A DNA stretch of 53,850 nt from Polaromonas sp. Lineage in GTDB: Bacteria; Pseudomonadota; Gammaproteobacteria; Burkholderiales; Burkholderiaceae. The translations under genes and the position numbers were made by a program. The notes beneath the pieces were generated by a model that saw only the letters and a list, made by a program, of their open reading frames with translations, was not told the origin of the DNA and ran no database searches. This document shows, one piece after another, positions 1-9,500 of this stretch (position 1 is the first letter of the stretch; the number at the start of each line of letters is the position of its first letter). Location: the NCBI GenBank assembly GCA_013823505.1, contig PNMH01000018.1, positions 1 through 53,850 on the forward strand, read 5' to 3'.

Positions 1-1
1 C

Positions 2-529
2 GCGGTGTCCAGTTCCGAAGCCTCCACCGCGCGCCTCAAAGCCCTGGGCATCTCCGTGTTTGAGGCCAACGAGGTCGGCGAACTGTCGGTCTACATCGAT
101 GGCGCAGACGAAATCGACGCCCGGGGGCACATGGTCAAGGGCGGTGGTGCGGCACTCACGCGAGAGAAGATCGTGGCGGCGCAGTCTCGCCGCTTTGTCT
201 GCATCGCCGACGAATCGAAACTGGTGAAGGCACTTGGCGCTTTTCCGTTGCCCGTGGAAGTGATTCCCATGGCCACCGCGCGGCTGGTGCGCCAGTTCGC
301 TGCGATGGGCGGACAAGCCAGGATCCGCATGAAAGACGGTGCACCGCTCGTCACCGACAACGGGCAGCACATCCTGGACGTGACGGGCCTGCAGATCGCC
401 GACCCGCTCGCGTTCGAAAGTCAGGTGAACCAGTGGCCCGGCGTCGTGACGGTGGGTGTGTTTGCCCACCAAAAGGCGAACGTGTGTCTGTTGGGGACGC
501 CGGATGGCGTGAAGACGCTGACGTTCTGA
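2..529 (+). CDS. rpiA: Ribose-5-phosphate isomerase A, C-terminal part (5' end outside window)
   Basis: Interconverts ribose 5-phosphate and ribulose 5-phosphate in the cytosolic non-oxidative pentose phosphate pathway. The window opens inside the gene; the reading frame is open from base 2 to the TGA at 527-529, about 175 residues of a usual 220-230. The visible part carries the RpiA signatures YIDGADEID (catalytic acidic residues) and [12 protein letters not shown] (catalytic lysine and phosphate-binding glycines). It converges on the next gene with a 19-bp gap. The family call is firm; the N-terminus and promoter cannot be seen. Confidence 0.95.
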   Translation, partial: AVSSSEASTARLKALGISVFEANEVGELSVYIDGADEIDARGHMVKGGGAALTREKIVAAQSRRFVCIADESKLVKALGAFPLPVEVIPMATARLVRQFAAMGGQARIRMKDGAPLVTDNGQHILDVTGLQIADPLAFESQVNQWPGVVTVGVFAHQKANVCLLGTPDGVKTLTF

Positions 530-548
530 GCTGGCGCTCGGCGCCGGG

Positions 549-1217
549 TCAGAAGCGGATGCCGGCGGGGTTGGACACGGGTGGCGCCACCGAAGGGGTG
601 GACGCCTCGGCCGGTTGCGACTGGGCCGTGGTGGCCGGGGCAGTTGAAGCGACCGGGGCCACTGCCACCAGTGGCGTGGGCGCGGCACGTCGGTAGGCGG
701 TGGGCAGGGCCGACTGCTTGGGATAGCCCGCCGCGTCGAGGAACTGGGTCCACTCAGCGTCCGAATAGCCCTTGATCTGCTGGCTGCCGATGGTGACGAA
801 GGGCAACGAGGTCTGGCCGCTGAGGCGTTTGAGCGCCTCGGCATCTTCATTGGTAGTGATCGTCTTTTCGCTGTAGGGGACACCGCGAGCGTTCAGCAGG
901 TTGCGCCCGCTGTTGCAGGGTGCGCACTCGGCGCTGGTGTACAGCACCACTGGGTACCGGCTGGCCACCTGGCGGAGTTCAAACGGCAACTGGGCATTGG
1001 CGCCACCCGCGGCACCCGGCGCGCCCGAGGCCACAGGGCGCGCGTTGGCCGCTGGTGGTGGCTGATCGGAGTAACTCACACGGCCATCGGGCCCAACGAT
1101 GCGGTAGACGCCCTGGGACAGGGCGGAGACGGACACCAGGCCGAGCAGGAGGCCGAGCGCGGCGATGCGCAGGGGAGAACCGGCAAACGGGGTGGCGTGG
1201 GCAGTGCGAATGTTCAT
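549..1217 (-). CDS. Exported DUF4124 and glutaredoxin-like domain protein
   Basis: A 222-residue protein. Residues 1-35 form a signal peptide or membrane anchor ending near ALSQG. A DUF4124-like segment follows (VYRIVGPDGRVSYSDQPP). From about residue 85 comes a glutaredoxin/thioredoxin-like fold with a Cys-Ala-Pro-Cys pair (ECAPCNSG) and a cis-Pro region (TSLPFVTIG). The tail is rich in Ala, Pro and Thr. It is probably a periplasmic or envelope thiol protein; the substrate is unknown. The start was chosen at the ATG preceded by AGGAG 7 bases upstream; the open frame runs further but overlaps prlC. It lies 31 bp after prlC on the same strand and is likely co-transcribed with it. Confidence 0.8.
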   Translation of the reverse strand: MNIRTAHATPFAGSPLRIAALGLLLGLVSVSALSQGVYRIVGPDGRVSYSDQPPPAANARPVASGAPGAAGGANAQLPFELRQVASRYPVVLYTSAECAPCNSGRNLLNARGVPYSEKTITTNEDAEALKRLSGQTSLPFVTIGSQQIKGYSDAEWTQFLDAAGYPKQSALPTAYRRAAPTPLVAVAPVASTAPATTAQSQPAEASTPSVAPPVSNPAGIRF

Positions 1218-1248
1218 GTCGACTCCTATCGGCAAGCAACGAAACAAA

Positions 1249-3330
1249 TCAAGCCATGCCTTGGTGACGCAGCAGGGCTTCAATGCTGGGTTCGCGGCCC
1301 CGGAAGGCCTTGAACGACTCCATGGCCGGGCGACTTCCGCCCGCTTCCAGGATCGCTTCACGATAGCGGCGGCCGGTGGCCACGTCCAGCGTGCTGTGGC
1401 CGTTTTGCTGCGCCGCTTCTTCGAACGCGGCGTACGCGTCTGCGGACAGCACCTCGGCCCACTTGTAGCTGTAGTAGCCGGCCGAGTAGCCACCCGCAAA
1501 GATGTGGCTGAACGTGTGGGGCGAGCGGCTGTAGGCAGGGGACTGCAACACCGCCACTTCGTCGCGCACCTGCTGTTGCAGCGCGAGGATGGCCTCGCCT
1601 GTGGTGGCGGGCTGGTGGAGGCTGTGCAGCAGCATGTCGAACAATGAGAACTCCACCTGACGCAGCGTCTGCAGGCCGCTCTGGTAGTTTTTGGCGGCCA
1701 GCATCTTGTCAAACAGGGCGCGGGGAAGCGGCTCGCCGGTGTCCACATGAGACGTCATGTGCTTGAGCACGTCCCACTCCCAGCAAAAGTTTTCCATGAA
1801 CTGGCTGGGCAATTCCACGGCGTCCCATTCCACACCGCTGATGCCGGATACATCGCGCTCGTCCACCTGCGTGAGCATGTGGTGCAGCCCGTGGCCAAAC
1901 TCGTGGAAGAGGGTGATCACGTCGTCGTGTGTGAGCAAGGCCGGCTTGCCGTTGACACCTTCGGCGAAGTTGCAGACCAAGTGCGCCACCGGCGTCTGCA
2001 ATGCGCCTGTGTCGGGGCGCAGCCAGCGGGCGCGCACGTCGTCCATCCAGGCGCCGCCGCGTTTGCCGTTGCGCGCTGCCGGGTCCAGGTAGAACTGGCC
2101 GACCAGCTCGCTGCCCTTCAGGCCGGTGCGTTCAATGCGGTAGAACTCCACACCCGCATTCCACACGGGCGCCTGGTCTCGGCGAATGGCCACCTCAAAC
2201 AGGGTCTCGACAATCTGGAACAGCCCCGCCAGCACCTTGGGCGCCGTGAAATACGGTTTGACTTCCTGCTCGCTGAAGGCGTAGCGCGCTTCCTTGAGCT
2301 TCTCGCCGATGTACGGCCAGTCCCACGCTTGCGGGTCGCTCAAACCGAGGTCTTCGGCGGCGAAGGCGCGAAGATCGGCCAAGTCTTTCTCGGCGTGGGG
2401 GCGAGCCTTGGCACCCAGGTCGCGCAGGAAGGCGACCACCTGCTCGGGCGACTCCGCCATCTTGGGCACCAGCGAGACATCGGCGTAATGCCGGTAGCCC
2501 AGCAATTGCGCCTCTTCATGGCGAAGCGCCAGCAGCTCGCCCATGATGGCGGCGTTGTCGAACTTCACAGCGTCACCCTCGGCCTGGTCGCTGGCGCGGG
2601 TGGCGTAGGCGCGATACAGCTTTTCGCGCAGCGGGCTGCTGTGAGCAAACTGCATGACCGGCAGGTAGCAAGGCATCTTCAGGGTGAGCTTGTGGCCGGT
2701 TTTGCCCTCGGCTTGCGCGGCGGCGGCAGTGGACTGCACCACATCGTCGGGCACGCCAGCGAGCTCTTCTGTCGTCACATACAGGGCAAAGGCGTCGGTG
2801 GCATCCAGGGCGTTTTCGCTGAATTTCTGGCCCAGTTCGGCCTGGCGCTCCTGGAGCCAGGCAAAGCGGGCCTTGGCCTCGCCCTGCAGATCAGCGCCAC
2901 CCAGGACGAAGCCGCGCATGGCGTTGTGGTGGGCGCGCGCCTGTTCGCTGGTCAGGCTGGCCGGGTCCATGGACTTGTACTTGGCGTACAGGCGCTCGTC
3001 GGCTCCCAGGCGGGTCCAGAACTCGGTGACCTTGGGCAAGGCCTCGTTGTAGGCGGCTCTCAACTCAGGCGTGTCGGCCACGCTGTTGAGGTGGCTCACG
3101 GCGCCCCACGCACGCGAGAGGCGCTCGGTCGGCACGTCCAGGGTTAGCGACATGCGTTTCCAGTCTGCGGGGAAGTCGCTGGCGGTCACCGCTTCCAGCG
3201 CAACGCTGGAGGCCTGCATCAGTTCGTCAATGGCCGGACCCACCAGCGCGGGCGTGATGGCGTCGAACAGGGGCAGGTCGTCGAAGTCGAGGAGGGGGTT
3301 CTGGGCGAAGGGGGCGGTACGGTCGTTCAT
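1249..3330 (-). CDS. prlC: Oligopeptidase A (M3 family zinc metallopeptidase)
   Basis: A cytosolic zinc endopeptidase that degrades short peptides, including cleaved signal peptides. At 693 residues it has the usual M3A length (E. coli PrlC is 680). The zinc site HEFGHGLHH starts at His476, and the C-terminal M3 signature YSAGYYSYKWAEVLSADAY is present. The start is the ATG at 3330, giving the typical MNDRTAPFAQNPLLDF N-terminus. The ribosome binding site is weak (GAGAA). The first gene of a probable two-gene unit with the downstream glutaredoxin-like gene. A long ORF on the opposite strand is a codon-bias shadow. Confidence 0.95.
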   Translation of the reverse strand: MNDRTAPFAQNPLLDFDDLPLFDAITPALVGPAIDELMQASSVALEAVTASDFPADWKRMSLTLDVPTERLSRAWGAVSHLNSVADTPELRAAYNEALPKVTEFWTRLGADERLYAKYKSMDPASLTSEQARAHHNAMRGFVLGGADLQGEAKARFAWLQERQAELGQKFSENALDATDAFALYVTTEELAGVPDDVVQSTAAAAQAEGKTGHKLTLKMPCYLPVMQFAHSSPLREKLYRAYATRASDQAEGDAVKFDNAAIMGELLALRHEEAQLLGYRHYADVSLVPKMAESPEQVVAFLRDLGAKARPHAEKDLADLRAFAAEDLGLSDPQAWDWPYIGEKLKEARYAFSEQEVKPYFTAPKVLAGLFQIVETLFEVAIRRDQAPVWNAGVEFYRIERTGLKGSELVGQFYLDPAARNGKRGGAWMDDVRARWLRPDTGALQTPVAHLVCNFAEGVNGKPALLTHDDVITLFHEFGHGLHHMLTQVDERDVSGISGVEWDAVELPSQFMENFCWEWDVLKHMTSHVDTGEPLPRALFDKMLAAKNYQSGLQTLRQVEFSLFDMLLHSLHQPATTGEAILALQQQVRDEVAVLQSPAYSRSPHTFSHIFAGGYSAGYYSYKWAEVLSADAYAAFEEAAQQNGHSTLDVATGRRYREAILEAGGSRPAMESFKAFRGREPSIEALLRHQGMA

Positions 3331-3400
3331 GCGTTCTCAGATGTGGCGCTGGGGGTGAAGTTCAAGCCACGACAGCATGAACGAACGTAGGGGAGGGCTA

Positions 3401-3877
3401 TTACTGCGATTGGGCGCTCTTCTTCACGCTCTTTTTCATGACCTTGGCGCGCTTGATCTGGCCGCCGGTGGTCAGGCGCTGGTTGCCCAGCACGCGCACC
3501 ACCTTCACTTCGGGGCGCTGGCCACCGCGTTTGCTGAACTTCAGCACTTTCACGTCGCGTGGGCCGGGCATGCGGTCTTCATCGACCACTTTGACCTTCT
3601 CTTCCACGGGGCGCCAGAGCACCAACAGCTTGCCGATGTGCTGGATGGGGGCGGCGTCGAGTTCGTCGGCCAGGGTGTGCAGCATGGCCTCGCGGGCAAC
3701 GCGGTCATCGCTGAGGACGCGGACCTTGATCAGGCCGTGCGCCTTGAGCGCCGCCCCGATTTCTTTCTTGACGGCAGGGCTCAAACCGTCGTTTCCGATG
3801 TGGACGACGGGGTCGAGGTGGTGGGCTTCGGCGCGGTGAACTTTGCGCTGGGCGGGCGTGAGTGTGATCTGGGGCAT
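3401..3877 (-). CDS. yhbY: YhbY family CRM-domain RNA-binding protein
   Basis: A 158-residue CRM-domain protein associated with pre-50S ribosomal subunits in relatives. The CRM fold covers roughly residues 1-100, with the motif HHLDPVVHIGNDGLSP and a GxxG-like basic loop. A lysine-rich extension (residues 100-158) follows, longer than E. coli YhbY (97 residues). The start was placed at MPQITLTPAQRK; an ATG 33 bases upstream is in frame but reads into the divergent promoter. No Shine-Dalgarno sequence precedes the chosen ATG, and a GATAAT -10 element lies only 6 bases from it, suggesting a leaderless message. Divergent from rlmE, as in many proteobacteria. Confidence 0.9.
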   Translation of the reverse strand: MPQITLTPAQRKVHRAEAHHLDPVVHIGNDGLSPAVKKEIGAALKAHGLIKVRVLSDDRVAREAMLHTLADELDAAPIQHIGKLLVLWRPVEEKVKVVDEDRMPGPRDVKVLKFSKRGGQRPEVKVVRVLGNQRLTTGGQIKRAKVMKKSVKKSAQSQ

Positions 3878-3883
3878 GGGACA

Positions 3884-3911
3884 ATTATCGTTTACACAGA
3901 CCTTAGGCAAC
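3884..3911 (-). promoter_or_regulatory. Candidate yhbY promoter giving a leaderless transcript
   Basis: On the minus strand GTTGCC (3911-3906) and GATAAT (3889-3884) are spaced 16 bp. Transcription would start about 7 bases after the -10, at the yhbY ATG (3877). The element sits in the 38-bp gap shared with divergent rlmE. Inferred from hexamer match and spacing only. Confidence 0.45.
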
Positions 3912-3915
3912 CCTC

Positions 3916-4599
3916 ATGGGCATGAAAGTCAAAACCCAGAGCAAAAAGGTCAACAAGGCCTGGCTCAACCAGCACGTGAACGACCCGTACGTTCGCCTGG
4001 CCAAAAAGGACGGCTACCGCGCGCGCGCCGCCTACAAACTCAAGGAACTCGACGAAACCCTGGGGTTGATCCGCCCCGGTGACTGCGTGGTGGATCTGGG
4101 CTCGGCGCCTGGCGCCTGGAGCCAGTACGCCCGGCGCCGGCTCAGCCCGCAAGGCGCGGCCGTGGGCGAGTTGCACGGCACGATCATCGCGCTGGACATG
4201 CTGCCCATGGAAGATGTTGAGGGTGTGCATTTCATCCTGGGCGACTTCCGCGAGGCCGCTGTTCTCGAAGAACTGGAAAAATCCCTGACTGACCGAGGGG
4301 TTCATCAGGTCGATGTGGTGATCTCGGACATGGCGCCCAACCTCTCGGGTATCGGCATGACCGACGCCGCGCGCATCACTGATCTGGTGGAGCTGGCGGT
4401 CGATTTTTCGATCAAACACCTCAAGACCGACGGCGCCCTGGTGGTCAAGCTCTTCCACGGCGGGGCCTATGACCCCATGGTGGCGTTGTTCCGCCAGACT
4501 TTTCGCACGGTCAAGGCCGTCAAACCCAAAGCGTCGAGGGACAAATCGTCTGAAACCTTTCTGGTCGGCATGGGTCTGAAACCCACAGTGCGGAGCTGA
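3916..4599 (+). CDS. rlmE: 23S rRNA (uridine-2'-O-)methyltransferase RlmE (RrmJ/FtsJ)
   Basis: Methylates the 2'-O of a conserved uridine in the 23S rRNA A-loop on the 50S subunit, using S-adenosylmethionine. 227 residues. The SAM site DLGSAPGAWSQYA is near residue 60, the K-D-K-E tetrad is carried by KDGYRARAAYKL, the SDMAPNLSG region and VVKLFHG, and the end is SSETFLVGMG. The ATG at 3916 gives the usual basic N-terminus. It is 144 bp upstream of ftsH, the same order as the E. coli rlmE-ftsH heat-shock operon, and divergent from yhbY. Confidence 0.96.
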   Translation: MGMKVKTQSKKVNKAWLNQHVNDPYVRLAKKDGYRARAAYKLKELDETLGLIRPGDCVVDLGSAPGAWSQYARRRLSPQGAAVGELHGTIIALDMLPMEDVEGVHFILGDFREAAVLEELEKSLTDRGVHQVDVVISDMAPNLSGIGMTDAARITDLVELAVDFSIKHLKTDGALVVKLFHGGAYDPMVALFRQTFRTVKAVKPKASRDKSSETFLVGMGLKPTVRS

Positions 4600-4679
4600 G
4601 CACGGCGCCCGCTGACAGCCATAGACAAAAGCCAACCCTTCCATTGACACAGCCTCGTCACCCACATGAGGCACGCGCG

Positions 4680-4709
4680 CTTGAAAGTCCTAGAATGACC
4701 CCCACATGC
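4680..4709 (+). promoter_or_regulatory. Candidate ftsH promoter: sigma-32-like elements around a TAGAAT -10
   Basis: CTTGAAA (4680-4686), then CCCCACAT from 4700 after a 13-base spacer, resembles the heat-shock sigma-32 consensus (CTTGAAA, 13-15 bp, CCCCAT). A sigma-70-like TAGAAT (4691-4696) is embedded in the spacer. The rest of the rlmE-ftsH gap shows a perfect TTGACA (4644-4649) without a matching -10. Heat control of ftsH is known in E. coli; here it is inferred from sequence. Confidence 0.45.
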
Positions 4710-4743
4710 GCATAACCGCCAATACCGACTCCAGGAGCTGCAC

Positions 4744-6663
4744 TTGAACAATCAGTGGTTTTCGAAAATCGCCGTGTGGATGGTCATCGCCATGGTGCTT
4801 TTCACCGTCTTCAAGCAGTTCGACACACGCTCTGCTGCCGGCTCCGGCTACATGGGCTATTCCGAGTTCCTCGACGAGGTGAAAGCCCGGCGCATCAAGA
4901 GCGCCACCATCCAGGAGGGCCAGGGTGGCACCGAAATCGTGGCCGTGACTCAAGACGATCGTCGCGTGCGCACCACAGCCACCTACCTCGACCGTGGTCT
5001 GGTGGGCGATTTGATCAACAACGACGTCAAGTTCGACGTGCGTCCCCGCGAAGAAGGCTCGCTCCTCATGACCTTGCTGGTCAGCTGGGGCCCCATGCTG
5101 CTGCTCATCGGCGTGTGGATCTACTTCATGCGGCAGATGCAGGGCGGCGGCAAAGGCGGAGCGTTCAGCTTCGGCAAGAGCAAGGCCCGCATGCTCGACG
5201 AGAACAACAACACCGTGACTTTTGCCGATGTGGCAGGTTGCGATGAGGCCAAGGAAGAGGTGAAGGAGGTCGTGGACTTCCTGAAAGACCCGGCCAAGTT
5301 CCAGAAGCTCGGCGGTCGCATCCCGCGCGGCCTGTTGCTCGTTGGCCCGCCAGGTACCGGCAAGACCCTGCTGGCCAAAGGCATTGCCGGCGAAGCCAAG
5401 GTGCCTTTCTTCAGCATCTCGGGCTCCGACTTCGTGGAAATGTTCGTGGGCGTGGGCGCGGCCCGTGTGCGCGACATGTTCGAGAACGCCAAGAAGAACG
5501 CGCCTTGCATCATCTTCATCGACGAGATTGATGCTGTGGGCCGTCAGCGTGGTGCCGGCCTGGGTGGTGGCAATGACGAGCGCGAACAGACCTTGAACCA
5601 GATGCTGGTCGAGATGGACGGTTTCGAGACCAACCTCGGCGTGATTGTGGTCGCTGCCACCAACCGGCCCGACATCCTGGACGCCGCCTTGTTGCGCCCG
5701 GGCCGTTTCGACCGCCAGGTTTATGTGACGCTGCCCGACATCCGTGGCCGCGAGCAGATCCTGAACGTGCACATGCGCAAGGTGCCCCTGGGCACCGACG
5801 TGAATCCGAGCGTGATCGCCCGTGGCACGCCCGGCATGAGCGGCGCCGACCTCGCCAACTTGTGCAACGAAGCCGCCTTGATGGCCGCGCGCCGCAACGC
5901 CCGCGTGGTGGAGATGCAGGACTTCGAGAAGGCCAAGGACAAGATCTTCATGGGTCCCGAGCGCAAGAGCATGGTCATGCCCGAGGAAGAGCGCCGCAAC
6001 ACGGCGTACCACGAGTCCGGCCATGCGCTGATCGGCAAGCTGCTGCCCAAATGCGACCCGGTGCACAAGGTCACGATCATTCCGCGCGGTCGTGCGCTGG
6101 GCGTGACGATGAGCCTACCGGCGCAAGACCGTTACAGCTATGACAAAGACTACATGCTGAACCAGATCAGCATGTTGTTTGGTGGCCGGATCGCCGAAGA
6201 AGTGTTCATGAACCAGATGACCACCGGTGCCAGCAACGACTTCGAGCGTGCCACCACCATCGCTCGCGACATGGTCATGCGCTACGGCATGACCGATGCC
6301 CTGGGCCCGATGGTTTACGCCGAAAACGAAGGCGAAGTGTTCCTGGGCCGCTCGGTGACCAAGACCACCAACATGAGTGAATCCACCATGCAGAAGGTGG
6401 ACGCCGAAGTGCGCCGCATCATCGATGCGCAGTACAAACTGGCGCGCGACCTGATCGAAGAGAACAGCGACAAGATGCACGCCATGGCGAAGGCGCTTCT
6501 CGAGTGGGAAACCATCGACGCCGAGCAGATCGACGACATCATGGCTGGCAAACCGCCCCGTCCTCCCAAGGACTGGACGCCGCGCAACCCTTCCGTGGGT
6601 GGCGGCGGTGGCAGCGGTGGCTCGCCCGCGGTGGCGACCGACCCGGCACCCACGGCCGCCTGA
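4744..6663 (+). CDS. ftsH: ATP-dependent zinc metalloprotease FtsH
   Basis: Membrane-anchored AAA+ protease that degrades unassembled membrane proteins and short-lived regulators such as sigma-32 and LpxC in relatives. 639 residues. Two transmembrane helices (about residues 8-25 and 100-122) flank a periplasmic domain. The AAA module has Walker A GPPGTGKT at 201-208, Walker B FIDEID and the second region of homology. The zinc site is HESGH at 423-427, and the tail is Gly/Pro-rich. The start is a TTG, supported by AGGAG 9 bases upstream and the typical N-terminus [11 protein letters not shown]; no in-frame ATG fits. folP follows after a hairpin. Confidence 0.97.
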   Translation: MNNQWFSKIAVWMVIAMVLFTVFKQFDTRSAAGSGYMGYSEFLDEVKARRIKSATIQEGQGGTEIVAVTQDDRRVRTTATYLDRGLVGDLINNDVKFDVRPREEGSLLMTLLVSWGPMLLLIGVWIYFMRQMQGGGKGGAFSFGKSKARMLDENNNTVTFADVAGCDEAKEEVKEVVDFLKDPAKFQKLGGRIPRGLLLVGPPGTGKTLLAKGIAGEAKVPFFSISGSDFVEMFVGVGAARVRDMFENAKKNAPCIIFIDEIDAVGRQRGAGLGGGNDEREQTLNQMLVEMDGFETNLGVIVVAATNRPDILDAALLRPGRFDRQVYVTLPDIRGREQILNVHMRKVPLGTDVNPSVIARGTPGMSGADLANLCNEAALMAARRNARVVEMQDFEKAKDKIFMGPERKSMVMPEEERRNTAYHESGHALIGKLLPKCDPVHKVTIIPRGRALGVTMSLPAQDRYSYDKDYMLNQISMLFGGRIAEEVFMNQMTTGASNDFERATTIARDMVMRYGMTDALGPMVYAENEGEVFLGRSVTKTTNMSESTMQKVDAEVRRIIDAQYKLARDLIEENSDKMHAMAKALLEWETIDAEQIDDIMAGKPPRPPKDWTPRNPSVGGGGGSGGSPAVATDPAPTAA

Positions 6664-6688
6664 GCGGCCCAGGGTCTCAACCAGACAC

Positions 6689-6706
6689 ACGGGGCTTCGG
6701 CCCCGT
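6689..6706 (+). terminator. UUCG-capped hairpin after ftsH
   Basis: A perfect 7-bp stem ACGGGGC / GCCCCGT closes a TTCG tetraloop. It is followed by TGTCGTTT, a poor T-tract. It may act as a weak terminator or as an mRNA 3'-end protector limiting readthrough into folP. Confidence 0.5.
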
Positions 6707-6731
6707 TGTCGTTTCCGACTCGAACACTTCC

Positions 6732-7562
6732 ATGCACTGGCAGACCACCCGTTTCGACATCGACCTCACGACGCCGCAGGTCATGGGCATCGTCAACGTG
6801 ACGCCCGACTCCTTTTCCGATGGCGGCCAGCACGCCGGCACCTCGGCTGCACTGAATCATTGCGAACAGCTCATCCGGGATGGTGCCCAGATGCTGGACA
6901 TCGGCGGTGAGTCGACCCGACCCGGCAGCCCGGCAGTGCCGCTGGATGAAGAGCTCGCCCGCGTTTTGCCGGTGGTGCGCGAGGCGGTCAAGCTGGGCGT
7001 GCCGATCTCGGTGGACACCTACAAGCCCGAGGTGATGCAGGCCGTGCTGGACGCGGGTGCCGACATCGTCAACGACATCTGGGCCCTGCGCCGTGGCCAT
7101 GCCCTGGACGTGGTGGCAGCGCATCCGCGCTGTGGTGTGTGCCTGATGCACATGCACCGTGACCCGCAGACCATGCAGGTGGCGCCGATGGAGGGAGACG
7201 TGGTGCCTGCGGTGGTGGTGTTCTTGCGCGAGCGCGCCCTCAAACTCATTGAACGCGGCGTGGGGCACGAACGCATCGTGCTCGATGCGGGCGTGGGCTT
7301 CGGCAAGACCGTGGCGCAGAACTTCAGCCTGCTGGCACGCCAGCGTGAGCTGATGGACCTGGGCTGGCCCCTGCTGGCCGGATGGTCGCGCAAGTCGAGT
7401 CTGGGCGCGGTCACGGGACGCGAGGTGCCCGCCGAGCGCGTGGCCGCGAGCGTGGCCGCCGTCCTGCTGTCGGTGGAGCGTGGAGCGCGCGTGGTCCGTG
7501 TTCACGACGTGCGTGAAACATTGGACGCCCTGAGGATCTGGCAGGCGATCCAGCCCGCTTGA
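6732..7562 (+). CDS. folP: Dihydropteroate synthase
   Basis: Condenses p-aminobenzoate with hydroxymethyl-dihydropterin diphosphate in folate synthesis; target of sulfonamides. 276 residues, standard length. The DHPS signatures are MGIVNVTPDSFSDGG near residue 19 and DIGGESTRPG near residue 57. VDTYKPEV and AGWSRKSSLG follow, and the RVHDVRET motif is near the C-terminus. The ATG at 6732 was chosen because it gives the family N-terminus a few residues before the TPQVMGIVNVTPDSF strand, although no clear ribosome binding site is visible. Between ftsH and glmM, matching the ftsH-folP-glmM order of many proteobacteria. Confidence 0.96.
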   Translation: MHWQTTRFDIDLTTPQVMGIVNVTPDSFSDGGQHAGTSAALNHCEQLIRDGAQMLDIGGESTRPGSPAVPLDEELARVLPVVREAVKLGVPISVDTYKPEVMQAVLDAGADIVNDIWALRRGHALDVVAAHPRCGVCLMHMHRDPQTMQVAPMEGDVVPAVVVFLRERALKLIERGVGHERIVLDAGVGFGKTVAQNFSLLARQRELMDLGWPLLAGWSRKSSLGAVTGREVPAERVAASVAAVLLSVERGARVVRVHDVRETLDALRIWQAIQPA

Positions 7563-7585
7563 GCAAACCGGCGCCCCGCGATAAT
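7559..7585 (+). promoter_or_regulatory. Candidate glmM promoter
   Basis: TTGAGC (7559-7564) and GATAAT (7580-7585) are 15 bp apart and overlap the folP stop codon. Transcription starting near 7592 would leave a leader of about 70 bases before glmM, so glmM may be transcribed separately from folP. Inferred from consensus match. Confidence 0.4.
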
Positions 7586-7664
7586 CGCACCCAGACCTCA
7601 CGCTGCGCCACACCTTGACGCGGCGCTTGCAGGCTCCCACACAGAACAACACAGAGGACATCCC

Positions 7665-9008
7665 ATGCCCCGCAAATTCTTCGGTACCGACGGCATTCGC
7701 GGCACGGTCGGCCAGGCCCCCATCACCCCCGACTTCGTGTTGCGCCTGGCACATGCCGTGGGCCGCGTGCTTCGGCGCACCGAGCCGCACCCCACGGTGC
7801 TGATCGGCAAGGACACCCGCATTTCGGGCTACATGCTGGAAGCCGCGCTGGAATCCGGCTTCAACTCGGCGGGCGTTGACGTGGTGCTGCTCGGCCCCGT
7901 GCCCACGCCGGCCGTGGCCTACCTCACACGCGCCCAGCGCGCCAGCCTGGGTGTGGTGATTTCGGCCAGCCACAATCCTTTCGCCGACAACGGCATCAAG
8001 TTCTTCAGCGCCCTGGGCACCAAGCTGCCCGACGACTGGGAGCACGCGGTGGAGGCTGCGCTGGACGAGCCGCCGGTGTGGGCGGCGGCGGCCGATCTCG
8101 GCAAGTCCCGTCGTCTGGAAGACGCGGCCGGTCGTTACATCGAGTTCTGCAAGAGCACCTGCTCGCACAACCTCTCGCTCAAGGGCCTGAAAATCGTGGT
8201 GGACGGTGCCAACGGCGCGGCTTATCAAATCGCGCCCGCGGTGTTCCACGAGCTGGGCGCCGAGGTCATCAGAATAGGCTGCTCGCCCGACGGTTTGAAC
8301 ATCAACCACGGCGTGGGCGCCACGCACCCGCAAGCCATGGTGGAGGCCGTGAAGGCGCACGGCGCGCACTACGGCATTGCGCTCGACGGCGACGCCGACC
8401 GCCTTCAGATGGTGGACGCTGCTGGTCGCCTGTACAACGGCGACGAGCTGCTGTACCTCATCGTGGCCGACCGCCTGGCGCGAGACCACGACGTGCCGGG
8501 TGTGGTGGGCACGCTCATGACCAACATGGCGGTGGAGGTGGCGCTGAAAGCCCGAGGCGTGAAGTTCGTGCGCGCCAAAGTGGGCGACCGTTACGTGCTT
8601 GAAGAGCTGGAGAAGCACGGCTGGATCCTGGGCGGCGAAGGTTCGGGCCATTTGCTGGTGCTGGACCGCCACACCACGGGCGACGGCCTGGTGTCGGCCC
8701 TGCAGGTGCTGCACGCCTGCGTGGACAGCGGCAAGACCATGGCGCAGTTGCTGGCCGAGGTCACGCTGTTCCCGCAGACGCTGATCAATGTGCGCTTGCA
8801 GCCCGGCCAGGACTGGAAGACCAACACCTTCCTGGCACAGCAAACGCAGGCGGTCGAGGCCGAGTTGGGCGAGAGTGGTCGTGTTTTGATTCGCGCCAGC
8901 GGGACCGAGCCGTTGCTGCGCGTGATGGTGGAAGCGCGGGACCCACAAAAAGCACTGGACTGCGCCGAGCGCCTGGTGGCCGCCGTGCGCGCGCAGGTGC
9001 CAGCGTGA
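7665..9008 (+). CDS. glmM: Phosphoglucosamine mutase
   Basis: Converts glucosamine 6-phosphate to glucosamine 1-phosphate for UDP-GlcNAc synthesis (peptidoglycan, LPS). 447 residues, family length. It begins [14 protein letters not shown], has the active-site phosphoserine loop VISASHNP (Ser102), the metal-binding loop DGDADR, the sugar-binding GGEGSGH and the phosphate-binding [12 protein letters not shown]. Its TGA overlaps the GTG start of the next gene, so translation is probably coupled. Confidence 0.97.
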   Translation: MPRKFFGTDGIRGTVGQAPITPDFVLRLAHAVGRVLRRTEPHPTVLIGKDTRISGYMLEAALESGFNSAGVDVVLLGPVPTPAVAYLTRAQRASLGVVISASHNPFADNGIKFFSALGTKLPDDWEHAVEAALDEPPVWAAAADLGKSRRLEDAAGRYIEFCKSTCSHNLSLKGLKIVVDGANGAAYQIAPAVFHELGAEVIRIGCSPDGLNINHGVGATHPQAMVEAVKAHGAHYGIALDGDADRLQMVDAAGRLYNGDELLYLIVADRLARDHDVPGVVGTLMTNMAVEVALKARGVKFVRAKVGDRYVLEELEKHGWILGGEGSGHLLVLDRHTTGDGLVSALQVLHACVDSGKTMAQLLAEVTLFPQTLINVRLQPGQDWKTNTFLAQQTQAVEAELGESGRVLIRASGTEPLLRVMVEARDPQKALDCAERLVAAVRAQVPA

Positions 9009-9493
9009 GCACCGTCACTACCGTTCGAGCCGACTACGCCGATCCCGCGCACGCGGCCGCGCTGGTGCTGCTGCTGGATGCTTACGCCAGCGACCCGGCG
9101 GGCGGTGGCGAAGGCCTGTCGGAATTCGCCAAGCAGAATCTCGTGCGTGAACTCGCGGCGCGGCCTCAGGCCTACAGTGTGCTGGCGTTTGACGGCCATC
9201 AGCCGGTGGGCCTGGTGAACTGCATCGAAGGCTTTTCTACCTTTGCCTGCAAGCCGTTGGTGAATGTGCACGACGTGGCCGTGCTGGCCAGCTACCGGGG
9301 ACGTGGCATCGCGGAGCAGATGCTGGCGCTGGCCGAGACCATCGCGCGGGAGCGTGGTGCGGTGAAGATGACGCTGGAGGTGCTCTCGGGCAACCATGGC
9401 GCTGTGCGGCTGTACGAGCGCATCGGTTATGCCGGCTACCAGCTCGACCCCGCGATGGGCACCGCCCGGTTCTTGCAGAAGTGGTTGCGCTGA
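9005..9493 (+). CDS. GNAT family N-acetyltransferase
   Basis: A 162-residue single-domain GNAT protein. Motif A, the acetyl-CoA pyrophosphate loop, reads [17 protein letters not shown] near residues 97-113. Motif B follows as [19 protein letters not shown], typical of small-molecule or protein acetyltransferases. The GTG start overlaps the glmM stop (GTGA), with no in-frame ATG giving a complete domain. The substrate cannot be deduced; the tight link to glmM suggests co-expression rather than proven function in amino-sugar metabolism. It converges on the DUF1343 gene 7 bp away. Confidence 0.85.
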   Translation: MSTVTTVRADYADPAHAAALVLLLDAYASDPAGGGEGLSEFAKQNLVRELAARPQAYSVLAFDGHQPVGLVNCIEGFSTFACKPLVNVHDVAVLASYRGRGIAEQMLALAETIARERGAVKMTLEVLSGNHGAVRLYERIGYAGYQLDPAMGTARFLQKWLR

Positions 9494-9500
9494 AGCGCTC

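Noticed and set aside
4644..4661. Pho-box-like TTGACAC-N4-TCGTCAC upstream of ftsH
   Set aside because: It matches only 10 of 14 positions, and ftsH is not expected in the Pho regulon. It shows that 10/14 matches arise by chance here, which is also why the olsB site got low confidence.
6315..8948. Minus-strand open frame of 877 codons opposite ftsH, folP and glmM
   Set aside because: Same shadow pattern; it spans three known genes and has no recognisable motif.
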